This document shows, in pieces, positions 9,046 to 16,642 of a stretch of 64,000 nucleotides of DNA; the first letter of the stretch is position 1, and each line of letters opens with the position of its first letter. The notes under the pieces are model-generated. The model saw only the letters and a list, made by a program, of their open reading frames with translations, was not told the DNA's origin and ran no database searches. A program made the position numbers and the translations under genes. This DNA is from Afipia massiliensis (GTDB lineage Bacteria > Pseudomonadota > Alphaproteobacteria > Rhizobiales > Xanthobacteraceae): assembly GCF_014203115.1 (NCBI RefSeq), contig NZ_JACHIJ010000002.1:248001-312000 (forward strand), in the 5' to 3' direction.

Positions 9046-10584
9046 GTGACACAGGACGCGGCCCGTCGGCGCACGCTCTGGCAGATTGCCCTGCTCTCCG
9101 CAGGCTTTCTGGTGCTGGTCGCGATCAGCGTTGTTTCAATTGTGCTGGTCAACAAGGCGCGCGATGACAGCCGCTGGGTGGTTCACACCGTCGAGGTTGA
9201 AAATCAGATATCGACCGTGCTGCTGGATATCCGCCGCGCGGAAAGCGCTGCCCGCGGCTACCTGCTGACCTCGCAAGCTAAATTTCTGGCAGAGCATGAG
9301 GCCGCAGCCCAGCGCATCCTGCCTAACATAGACAAGCTCGCCAGTCAGACGACCGACAGCCCCGTTCAGATCGAGAACAGCAAACAGCTGCGCGCGGCAG
9401 CAAAGTCCCGGCTGGACGAATTTACGATGGCCATCGACTTCGTAAAGCGAAACGATATCCCCGGCGGCATCGAAATGTTGCGAGACGGCAGCGGCGCTGC
9501 TGTTCAGCGCATCGGAGAAATTGCGTCCACAATGCGCGCGGAGGAAGATCGTCTCTTTCAGATGCGAACGCGCGCGGCCGATCGTAGCCAGACGCTCGCG
9601 GCCGTCGTTACCACCGCCGGTTCAGGGCTCGTGCTCATCCTGGCCGGAGCTTCGATCTTCCTGGTGCGGCGGTCGACGCGGGCTCGCGACGAAGCCGAAC
9701 AGCAATTGCGCGACAACAATCTCAACCTCGAAGCCACTGTTGAGACACGAACCGCAGATCTTCGCGAAGCCAATGAAGAGATACAGCGCTTCGCTTACAT
9801 CGTAAGCCACGACCTGCGGTCTCCGCTCGTCAACATCATGGGCTTCACGAGCGAACTGGAAGAGCTTCGCACCGACATCTTCACCCGGATCGCAAAATAC
9901 AGCCGTGCCGCCGAAGCAGCCTCCTCCGTTCCGGTACCGATCGGAGATTCCAATCCAGCCGAAGCGCCGGAGCTTCAGGCCGAAGACAAGCAGCTGTCTC
10001 AGGATTTCTCAGAAGCACTCGGCTTCATCAAGTCATCGATCGGCAAGATGGACCGCCTCATCTCGGCCATTCTCAATCTGACCCGTGAAGGCCGACGCGA
10101 TTTCCATCCCGTGGAGATCGATACACGCGAATTGATTGAAGCAATTATCTCTTCAGTGGCTCACCAAGCCTCTGAAGCCAATGCCCAAATACGCGTCGAA
10201 CCGCTGCCGAATATCGTCAGCGACCGCCTTGCACTGGAACAAATCTTCTCCAACTTGATTGATAATGCTCTCAAATACCTCAAGCCGGGCGTGCCGGGCG
10301 ACATCCTGATCAAGGGCCGCCCCAAGCTCGGTTTCGTCATCTTCGAAATCACCGATAACGGCCGCGGTATCGATCCAAAAGACCACACGCGGATTTTCGA
10401 CCTGTTTCGCCGCGCGGGACTTCAGGATCGTCAAGGTCAGGGCATCGGCCTCGCTCACGTCCGTGCCCTGGTGCGACGAATGGGCGGCACCATCAACGTC
10501 TCGTCAGAACTTCACACGGGAAGCACGTTCACAGTCACCTTGCCCGCGCGATGGAATTACGGAACTCAAGGAAAAGAAGTATGA
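9046..10584 (+). CDS. CHASE3-domain sensor histidine kinase
   Basis: Membrane-bound histidine kinase of 512 residues with a GTG start. TM1 is ~12-36, the extracytoplasmic CHASE3 domain ~40-178 and TM2 ~185-208, followed by a coiled coil (~212-248). The phosphoacceptor is H255 in FAYIVSHDLRSPL. The DHp hairpin holds an insert of about 45 residues between the H-box helix and the second helix. The HATPase_c domain (~365-505) has the N-box DNALKYL and the G-box GQGIGLAHV. The ligand is unknown. Its TGA overlaps the ATG of the next gene by 4 nt, so the response regulator is probably its partner. Confidence 0.93.
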   Translation: MTQDAARRRTLWQIALLSAGFLVLVAISVVSIVLVNKARDDSRWVVHTVEVENQISTVLLDIRRAESAARGYLLTSQAKFLAEHEAAAQRILPNIDKLASQTTDSPVQIENSKQLRAAAKSRLDEFTMAIDFVKRNDIPGGIEMLRDGSGAAVQRIGEIASTMRAEEDRLFQMRTRAADRSQTLAAVVTTAGSGLVLILAGASIFLVRRSTRARDEAEQQLRDNNLNLEATVETRTADLREANEEIQRFAYIVSHDLRSPLVNIMGFTSELEELRTDIFTRIAKYSRAAEAASSVPVPIGDSNPAEAPELQAEDKQLSQDFSEALGFIKSSIGKMDRLISAILNLTREGRRDFHPVEIDTRELIEAIISSVAHQASEANAQIRVEPLPNIVSDRLALEQIFSNLIDNALKYLKPGVPGDILIKGRPKLGFVIFEITDNGRGIDPKDHTRIFDLFRRAGLQDRQGQGIGLAHVRALVRRMGGTINVSSELHTGSTFTVTLPARWNYGTQGKEV

Positions 10585-11021
10585 GTCTGCCAGTCAAAAT
10601 CATCATGATCGAGGATGACGAAGGTCACGCCCGTCTGATCGAACGCAACATTCGCCGCTCGGGCGTCAACAACGAAATCCTGCCGTTCGCCAACGGTACG
10701 GATGCGGTGAAGTATCTGTTCGGCCGGGATGGTTCAGGCGCCGAGCATAAGGATCAGGCGCTGCTGATCCTTCTCGATTTGAACCTGCCGGATATGACCG
10801 GGATCGACATACTGAAGCGCATCAAGGAAAACAGTCACATCAAATGCGCGCCGGTTGTGGTGCTGACGACAACGGACGACGAGCAGGAAATCAAGCGCTG
10901 CTACGAGCTCGGCTGTAACGTCTACATCACCAAGCCGGTGAACTATGAGAGCTTCGCCAATGCCATCCGGCAGTTGGGCCTGTTCTTTTCAGTCATCAAG
11001 GTTCCACCCGTCAAAACATGA
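10581..11021 (+). CDS. Single-domain response regulator (Rcp1-like)
   Basis: A stand-alone receiver domain of 146 residues without an output domain. The acidic pocket is IEDDEGHA, the phosphoacceptor Asp lies in LLDLNLPDMTG, the switch Thr in VVLTTT and the conserved Lys in YITKPVN. The loop around residues 45-60 is extended, as in Rcp1-type partners of phytochrome-like kinases. I chose the ATG within the ATGA overlap (10581) over the in-frame 10551 start. It probably relays phosphate from the upstream CHASE3 kinase. Confidence 0.93.
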   Translation: MSLPVKIIMIEDDEGHARLIERNIRRSGVNNEILPFANGTDAVKYLFGRDGSGAEHKDQALLILLDLNLPDMTGIDILKRIKENSHIKCAPVVVLTTTDDEQEIKRCYELGCNVYITKPVNYESFANAIRQLGLFFSVIKVPPVKT

Positions 11022-12109
11022 AACCGGAAACACCACTCCTCCTGTACATCGACGATGACGCCGATCTCGCGCGGCTGGTCGAGCGCGGATTGAAGCGGCA
11101 AGGATATGCCGTGGAGCACGCCTCAGATGGTACGTGCGGTCTTGCACGGATTAGGCAAGGCGGGATCGATGTAGTCGCACTCGATCAGCACATGCCCGGC
11201 CTCGACGGGCTCGAGACACTCGCTGAAATCCAGAAGATTCCCGATGCACCGCCGGTCATTTTTGTAACCGCATCACAGGATAGCAAGATTGCGATCACTG
11301 CGTTGAAGGCCGGCGCTTCGGACTATCTGGTGAAGGATACACAGGGAGAATTTCTCGCACTGCTCGACGTCGCTGCCAAGGGTGCAATGGAGCAGGCCCT
11401 GGTCCGCAAAGCACGCGACGATGCCGAAGCGGAAGTTCATGCCTCGCGTGATCGCTACGCTGCGCTGGCGGCGGAACGCGAAGTCCTACTGCGCGAGGTG
11501 AACCACCGCGTCGGCAACAGTTTGCAGATCATCGCGTCGTTGCTGCATCTTCAAGCGAATTCAAGTACCGACGAAGACGTGAAGGCTGCGCTAACCAACG
11601 CAATGGGCCGCGTCGCTGCCGTCGCACAGGTACATCGCCGCCTTTACACGTCGCAGGATCTAAAGACGGTCATGCTCAATCAGTATCTCGAGGCATTGCT
11701 CGAAGATCTGCGCCGTTCCGCGGAAGGCAACCGCATGTCGCGGCTGACGCTGAAGGCGGAGCCGGTTGAGATCGACCCGGACCGCGCGGTGGCGATCGGC
11801 ATTATCGTCAACGAGCTGGTGATGAATGCGGTCAAATACGCTTATCCGGATGGAGCCGGCCCTATTCACGTCGAGCTTCGATCGCGCGACGGCGGCCTCG
11901 AATTGTCGATTTCCGACGACGGCGTCGGCTTGCAGGTGAAGCAGAACCCCCAGTCCACCGGCATGGGCCAGCGCATCGTGAGCGCCATGGCGATCAAGCT
12001 CGACACCAAGGCAGAACGCGACCCGGCGCATCCTGGAACACGTATCGTCTTGCACCTGAAGAACACGGCCCAAACCCGCGTTCGACAGCCCGCCCCCGGG
12101 ATGGCTTGA
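11018..12109 (+). CDS. Receiver domain fused to a HisKA_2-type histidine kinase
   Basis: A 363-residue cytosolic hybrid. The N-terminal receiver (~5-120) has the DDD acidic pocket and the phosphoacceptor Asp in [14 protein letters not shown] short coiled segment leads to a HisKA_2 dimerisation domain, with the His in [20 protein letters not shown]. The HATPase_c domain contains [13 protein letters not shown]. Kinases of the HWE/HisKA_2 group often feed the PhyR-NepR-EcfG general stress pathway in alphaproteobacteria; that role is inferred here, supported by the EcfG-like promoter of the operon. It overlaps the preceding gene by 4 nt (ATGA). Confidence 0.92.
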   Translation: MKPETPLLLYIDDDADLARLVERGLKRQGYAVEHASDGTCGLARIRQGGIDVVALDQHMPGLDGLETLAEIQKIPDAPPVIFVTASQDSKIAITALKAGASDYLVKDTQGEFLALLDVAAKGAMEQALVRKARDDAEAEVHASRDRYAALAAEREVLLREVNHRVGNSLQIIASLLHLQANSSTDEDVKAALTNAMGRVAAVAQVHRRLYTSQDLKTVMLNQYLEALLEDLRRSAEGNRMSRLTLKAEPVEIDPDRAVAIGIIVNELVMNAVKYAYPDGAGPIHVELRSRDGGLELSISDDGVGLQVKQNPQSTGMGQRIVSAMAIKLDTKAERDPAHPGTRIVLHLKNTAQTRVRQPAPGMA

Positions 12110-12146
12110 CGGTCGCGGAAGCGGATACATTTTGCTACAGTTGCGC

Positions 12147-12821
12147 ATGAGTTCGCGCGACACCGCACCTTCCGAAATTACCCCCAGTGTCCTGCTGCGA
12201 GCCTATGCCTGCGGCATTTTCCCGATGTCGGAAAGCGCCGACGACCCGACCATTTTCTGGGTTGAACCCGAGAAGCGCGGCATTATCCCGCTTGATGGCT
12301 TTCGCGTCGCATCTCGCCTGGCGCGGACCGTTCGGGCCGGCACCTTCCGCGTCACGGTCAATACTGCTTTCAAGCAAACCATCGCCGGTTGCGCCGCGCC
12401 GCAGCGGGGCCGCGATGACACCTGGATCAATGGTCGTATCCGCGATCTCTACACGTCGCTGCACGAGATCGGTCATTGTCACAGCGTCGAAGCATGGCGC
12501 GGCGATCAACTGGTTGGCGGACTGTATGGCGTCAGTCTTGGCCGCGCGTTCTTCGGCGAAAGCATGTTCCACATCGAGCGCGACGCATCCAAGGTGGCAC
12601 TCGTCCATCTCGTGGCCCGCCTGCTGGCCGGAGGCTTCGTGCTGCTCGATACGCAGTTCGTGACGGACCACCTGCGCACCTTCGGCGCTGTCGAAGTTCC
12701 GCGGCGGCGTTACCGCATGCTGCTCGATGAAGCCGTAACCGGGGATGGCGACTTCTTCGCACTTCCCGCCAGCCGACCGGTCACCGGCGCAGAAGCGCTG
12801 GCATGCCTGACGCAAGCCTAG
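12147..12821 (+). CDS. aat: Leucyl/phenylalanyl-tRNA--protein transferase
   Basis: Transfers Leu or Phe from tRNA to N-terminal Lys/Arg of proteins, creating N-degrons in the cytosol. 224 residues from ATG 12147; an in-frame TTG lies 15 bp upstream. Family marks are [45 protein letters not shown] and [20 protein letters not shown]. The N-end-rule adaptor gene clpS is also in the window, about 29 kb away. It converges with the DUF2155 gene, 15 bp apart. Confidence 0.96.
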   Translation: MSSRDTAPSEITPSVLLRAYACGIFPMSESADDPTIFWVEPEKRGIIPLDGFRVASRLARTVRAGTFRVTVNTAFKQTIAGCAAPQRGRDDTWINGRIRDLYTSLHEIGHCHSVEAWRGDQLVGGLYGVSLGRAFFGESMFHIERDASKVALVHLVARLLAGGFVLLDTQFVTDHLRTFGAVEVPRRRYRMLLDEAVTGDGDFFALPASRPVTGAEALACLTQA

Positions 12822-12836
12822 CTTGCACGAAAGGCG

Positions 12837-13748
12837 TTATCGCTGAAACGGCGGGAATGGATTTGGCGGCGGCAACGGCCGCTGCACGGCCGGCTGCTTC
12901 GCCGGACGCTTTGGCTGCTGCTGAGGTGGCGGCGGTGGCGCGGCTTTCGGCGCCTCCTGCTGAGCAACAGTTGCTGCCGGACCTTTGCAGTCGGTCAGCC
13001 AGATATCGTAAATCGGGTGCTCGACGCCGTGCAGACCCGGACTGGCCGCGAACATCCAGCCTGAAAAGATCCGCTTCACCTCGCCCTGCAACGTGATCTC
13101 ATCGACCTCAACGAACGCATCGGTGTTGGCCGCTTCCGTCGATGGTCGCGTGTAGCAGGCCTGTGGCTTGACGCGCAGCGCGCCGAACTGAACGGTTTCA
13201 CCCATGTCGGCATCGAATTTGATGATGCGGCCGGTGATCTTGTCCAACCCCGCAAAGACCGCCTGCTTGTTGACGATCTTCTGCGCCGGCGGCTCCGTCA
13301 CGACCTCGTCGCCTGGCTGCAAGGTCGCAGGCGACGGCGGCGCACCGCGCGGCTGTTTCTGCCCTGGCGGCAAACCCGGCAACGGACTTGCTGGAGGCAC
13401 GGTCGCGACGTTCGGCGTGCCTTGTCCGGGCACTGCGGGCTGTCTTGGAGCAGCGGCTGTTCCTGGCGGCGGTGGCAGCGGCTGTGTTTGAACGTTGCCG
13501 GGCGGCGGTACGCCCTGCCCCGGCGGCGGCGGACGGTTGGGCGTCGGAAGCAGACGGCCCTGCGGCGGCAGATCAGGGACTTCCTCTTCTTCCGGCTCCT
13601 GTATCGGCTCCCCGCGCTGGATATTGGCGGGCGGCCGCGGTCTGTCGGAAAAGATGTTGCCGATCTGCGCGTGAACAGGCGTCGCAAGCGACACCAACGA
13701 TGTCGCGATCAAGGCTGCGAGTGAAAATGTGGTGATGGTTCGGAACAT
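12837..13748 (-). CDS. DUF2155 domain secreted protein with proline-rich arms
   Basis: 303 residues from ATG 13748. A signal peptide ends at VHAQ. Residues ~35-150 are strongly Pro/Gln/Gly-rich and look disordered. The conserved core (~165-255) contains CYTRPSTE, FVEVDE, IFSGWMFAASPGLHG and IYDIWLTDC, which mark DUF2155. A second Pro/Gln/Lys-rich tail ends the protein. Function is unknown; the gene is commonly a neighbour of aat and NDUFA12 in Rhizobiales. The longer upstream frame (to 13892) was rejected because it precedes the signal peptide. Confidence 0.88.
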   Translation of the reverse strand: MFRTITTFSLAALIATSLVSLATPVHAQIGNIFSDRPRPPANIQRGEPIQEPEEEEVPDLPPQGRLLPTPNRPPPPGQGVPPPGNVQTQPLPPPPGTAAAPRQPAVPGQGTPNVATVPPASPLPGLPPGQKQPRGAPPSPATLQPGDEVVTEPPAQKIVNKQAVFAGLDKITGRIIKFDADMGETVQFGALRVKPQACYTRPSTEAANTDAFVEVDEITLQGEVKRIFSGWMFAASPGLHGVEHPIYDIWLTDCKGPAATVAQQEAPKAAPPPPPQQQPKRPAKQPAVQRPLPPPNPFPPFQR

Positions 13749-14004
13749 CTTGCGCGACTTTACAAGAGCACGACGCCAAGAGGTGCGAAGCGGTTTCCGG
13801 AAAACATCGTGCTCCACACCTGTCGGAACGATCACGGTCATGATCTTAAGCTGATCCAGCCCCATTATGCGATTAAATCGAATCGGCTGCACGCCATTCT
13901 ACAGATAATGGGCCTCGCGCAGGTCTTCGGTTAACACGCCGAATACGGCGGGGAAAGGGCGGGCCGTCCGCGCTGCATTATGCATTATGGCGTTGGAGCG
14001 GGCG

Positions 14005-14415
14005 TTACTGACCCGGAGTCCATGGCTGATAGTCACCGGTGGCCTTGGGCCGGCGGCCGCTGGCAAGCGTCGAACCCGAAGGGCGATAGGCTGCAGGCGT
14101 CCCGGTCATGTTGGGGCGGTGCGGCTTTTCCCACTCGCGGGGCTTGTAATCGATCTCGGTTGGCGGCGTGTCCACGGTGTGGTGCAGCCAACCGTGCCAT
14201 GCTGGCGGAACGCGCGTCGCTTCGGCGTATCCGTTGTAGATCACCCAGCGGCGTTCGAAGCCCAGCGTCGGGTCGATCTTGCCGCCGCGCGTACGGTAGT
14301 AGGTGTTGCCGCCCTCGTCCTGTCCGACCAGTTCGCCAAATCGGCGAGTCCAGAGCTGCGTGCCGAAGGTCGACCCGCTCCACCACGTGAAAAAACGCAG
14401 GAAAAACAGCTTCAT
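14005..14415 (-). CDS. NADH:ubiquinone oxidoreductase subunit NDUFA12
   Basis: Accessory subunit of respiratory complex I, homologous to the mitochondrial NDUFA12 (17.2 kDa) protein and restricted mainly to alphaproteobacteria. 136 residues from ATG 14415. The family region includes LVGQDEGGNTYYRT, RRWVIYNGYAEATRVPPAWHGWLH and PPTEIDYKPREWEKPHRPN. It lies upstream of DUF2155 on the same strand, a conserved order. An open frame reaching to 14559 adds only low-complexity sequence and was not used. Confidence 0.94.
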   Translation of the reverse strand: MKLFFLRFFTWWSGSTFGTQLWTRRFGELVGQDEGGNTYYRTRGGKIDPTLGFERRWVIYNGYAEATRVPPAWHGWLHHTVDTPPTEIDYKPREWEKPHRPNMTGTPAAYRPSGSTLASGRRPKATGDYQPWTPGQ

Positions 14416-14570
14416 GGCGCGAATCCGAACTGGGCGCGGATGGCCGCGCAAGAGCTGTTTGATGCCACCGGGCGGGCCAATTGTCCAGCACCAACAGCAA
14501 CTTGGTGCATCGCATGAACCTCCGCCCGGCCTGTGCGTTGATGTCGTTCCGCCATCCATACCCGCCGGAT

Positions 14571-15043
14571 TCCCTCATGCTCGCCGTGACTCAGCCGATC
14601 CGGCTCGACGACGTGGTTTTCCTCGAGAACGAGTACGGCACCATCGAGGAAATCACGACAACCTATGTCGTCATCAAGCTCTGGGACTGGCGGCGGATGG
14701 TGGTGCCGCTGATCTACTTCATCGAGAAGCCCTTCCAGAACTAGACCCGCGAGACCTCCGCGCTGATCGGTTCGGTGTTCCTTTATGTCGGCTACACCGT
14801 ACTGGTGGAGAAGGTTCGTGAAAAGCTGATGGAGGTGGCGCGCGCCTCGCCGCTGTGGGACGACCGCGTTGTGGTGCTTCAGGTCAGCGATGCAACCAAG
14901 GACACACGGTCGAACTGCGCGCATTGCTCAGTGCGCGCAGCGCCCCTGCCGCATGGGATTTGCGCTGCGAGGTACGGGAAAAGCTGATCGCCTTCCTGCA
15001 GGAAGATACCCCTGCGCCCTGCCTCGAACGCGCCAGGAATTCG
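14571..15043 (+). pseudogene. Remnant of a MscS-family mechanosensitive channel gene
   Basis: Only the C-terminal half of a MscS-like protein survives. The beta-domain signature PIRLDDVVFLENEYGTIEEI leads to LIYFIEKPFQN, after which TAG at 14742-14744 replaces the Trp codon expected in QNWTRE. The same frame continues (SALIGSVFLYVGYT, VEKVREKLMEVARASPLWDD) until about 14900. There an apparent extra AC in GGACACACGG shifts the frame by two, and homology resumes as VELRALLSARSAPAAWDLRC and EVREKLIAFLQED. The N-terminal transmembrane part is absent. One nonsense change, one frameshift and the 5' loss make this a clear pseudogene. Confidence 0.85.
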
Positions 15044-15198
15044 TTCATCGTGAAACAACGCATGACACTGAACTGTCGCCACACGCACTGGTATCGGGGC
15101 GTCGCGCATAAGTGATGGAGCGACATGGTTTGGTCGCAATCCGTTCATGCTGCATTGGAGTGATGTCTGGGACCGTGACGTGAAACTTCGAAAGGAAC

Positions 15199-15223
15199 GG
15201 AACGACTGACTTTCCTGTCCGTT
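15199..15223 (+). promoter_or_regulatory. Putative EcfG promoter before the first BA14K gene
   Basis: GGAAC (15199-15203), a 16-bp spacer and CGTT (15220-15223) match the EcfG consensus exactly, ending 30 bp before the start codon. An overlapping GGAAC at 15194 would give a 21-bp spacer and is less suitable. Confidence 0.7.
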
Positions 15224-15253
15224 CTTTCGTCAAGTTCACTCGGAGTGCGAACA

Positions 15254-15937
15254 ATGATCAATCTCAAGATTATCGGCGCAGCAGCGCTACTCGCAGTCGC
15301 ACCGGCGATTGCGTCGTCAACCGCGGATGCGCAAGGCGGTAGAGGTGGAGGCGGCGGCGGCATGTCTCGCGGCGGCGGTGGTGGCGGTGCCATCGGCGGA
15401 GGCGGCGGCTTCCGCGGAGGTGGCGGCGGTGCTGCCATAGGTGGAGGTGGCGGCTTCCGTGGAGGCGGTGCCGCGATAGGTGGCGGTGGTTTCCGTGGCG
15501 GCGCCATGAGCGGCGGCGGATTCCGCGGCGGTAGCAACTTTGCCGGCCGCGCAGCGATCGCTGGCGCCGGAGCTGGCGCTCTTGCGTCACGCCCAGCATT
15601 CGCCGGACGGCCCGTAGCGCAGCTCGGAGGCGGACGTCCGGTTGCCCAACTTGGTAGCGGATGGAGTGGCCACAGACACCACGGTCACAGGCACCATCGT
15701 CATTGGCGCCCGGGTTACGGCTTCGGCGCCGGGTTGGCCCTCGGTGCACTGAGTTCGTCTTACTATTACGGCAGCCCGTACTATTACGATGACTCGTATG
15801 CCTATGCGCCGGCTTACGAGGAGTATGCGGCGGTGCCGGGCGGCGACGATGCTTACTGCTCGCAACGCTACAAGTCCTACGACCCGGCATCCGGGACGTA
15901 CCTTGGCTATGACGGCCAGCGGCACCCCTGCCCGTAA
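15254..15937 (+). CDS. Secreted glycine-rich protein with C-terminal BA14K domain
   Basis: 227 residues with a signal peptide ending near TADAQ. Residues ~26-95 are Gly-rich repeats built on GGGGGFRGG and IGGGG, followed by an Ala-rich segment and a His-rich stretch (HRHHGHRHHRHW). A hydrophobic Gly/Ala segment and a Tyr-rich patch precede the BA14K domain (AYCSQRYKSYDPASGTYLGY, ending HPCP). BA14K is named after a Brucella immunoreactive protein with lectin-like activity. ATG 15254 has GGAG 8 nt upstream, which favours it over GTG 15245. Preceded by an EcfG-like promoter. Confidence 0.85.
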   Translation: MINLKIIGAAALLAVAPAIASSTADAQGGRGGGGGGMSRGGGGGGAIGGGGGFRGGGGGAAIGGGGGFRGGGAAIGGGGFRGGAMSGGGFRGGSNFAGRAAIAGAGAGALASRPAFAGRPVAQLGGGRPVAQLGSGWSGHRHHGHRHHRHWRPGYGFGAGLALGALSSSYYYGSPYYYDDSYAYAPAYEEYAAVPGGDDAYCSQRYKSYDPASGTYLGYDGQRHPCP

Positions 15938-16089
15938 GCTGCCGGTCCAACGCTTCGGGGCGTGTTCCGGGTTTGGAACCGCCCCAGAAGCGCCTGAATC
16001 CAAACGAACATTATTGTCCTCTGAGTGAGGCCGCGCATTCCGCGCGGCTTCTCGATGCAGAGTGATCGATGCGGGCTTGGAGTGAGGAC

Positions 16090-16548
16090 ATGATCACGTT
16101 TAGGAATGGATGTGCGGTCGCAGCAGTTGCGCTGGCGCTTCCGGTGGCTGCGACGTCATCCAGCCATGCTGCTCCGCTGGCGCCGAGCCAGTTGATGTCG
16201 CCGGCGCACATCGGTGCCGACAATTCGCTGGCAACTCAAGTTCAGTACCGGCGGCGATATTATCGCGGCGGTGGTGGTGCTGCGGGCCTTGGGATCGGCC
16301 TTGCCGCGGGCGCGCTGATCGGCGGCGCCATCGCTGCGGGATCCAACCCATATTACTACGGACCTGGATACGGTTATGGATATGGCGGCCCGGCTTATTA
16401 TCCGGCCCCTGCTCCGGTCGTCGTCGCACCTCGGTACGGCTACGGTGGCGGAGACGCCGAGGCCTACTGCATGCAGCGGTATCGGTCTTATGATCCGGCT
16501 TCAGGAACGTATCTGAACTACGACGGCAATCGCTATCCCTGCCCGTAA
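16090..16548 (+). CDS. Secreted BA14K-domain protein
   Basis: 152 residues; a signal peptide ends near SSHAAP. After a short linker a Gly/Ala membrane-like segment (GLGIGLAAGALIGGAIAAG) and a Tyr/Gly/Pro-rich stretch lead to the BA14K domain (AYCMQRYRSYDPASGTYLNY, ending YPCP), nearly identical to that of the gene 150 bp upstream. ATG 16090 follows GTGAGGA closely. The two genes are probably an old tandem duplication whose N-terminal halves diverged. I see no EcfG box in this gap. A G/C-rich hairpin near 16030-16048 may end the first transcript. Confidence 0.83.
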   Translation: MITFRNGCAVAAVALALPVAATSSSHAAPLAPSQLMSPAHIGADNSLATQVQYRRRYYRGGGGAAGLGIGLAAGALIGGAIAAGSNPYYYGPGYGYGYGGPAYYPAPAPVVVAPRYGYGGGDAEAYCMQRYRSYDPASGTYLNYDGNRYPCP

Positions 16549-16573
16549 GTTCGAACAGAGCTTGATTTCAAAT

Positions 16574-16609
16574 CCGGCGATGCATGCGAATGCGTCGCCG
16601 GTTTGTTTT
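16574..16609 (+). terminator. Intrinsic terminator after the second BA14K gene
   Basis: CCGGCGA (16574-16580) pairs with TCGCCGG (16595-16601), extended inside by GCAT/ATGC, and is followed by TTTGTTTTT. Confidence 0.85.
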
Positions 16610-16642
16610 TGGCCGTTTCGAAAATCACGCAGAACGAAGGCG

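Noticed and set aside
14416..14570. N-terminal extension of NDUFA12, or the 5' half of the mscS gene
   Set aside because: The sequence is low complexity in both directions and matches neither family; NDUFA12 starts cleanly at 14415.
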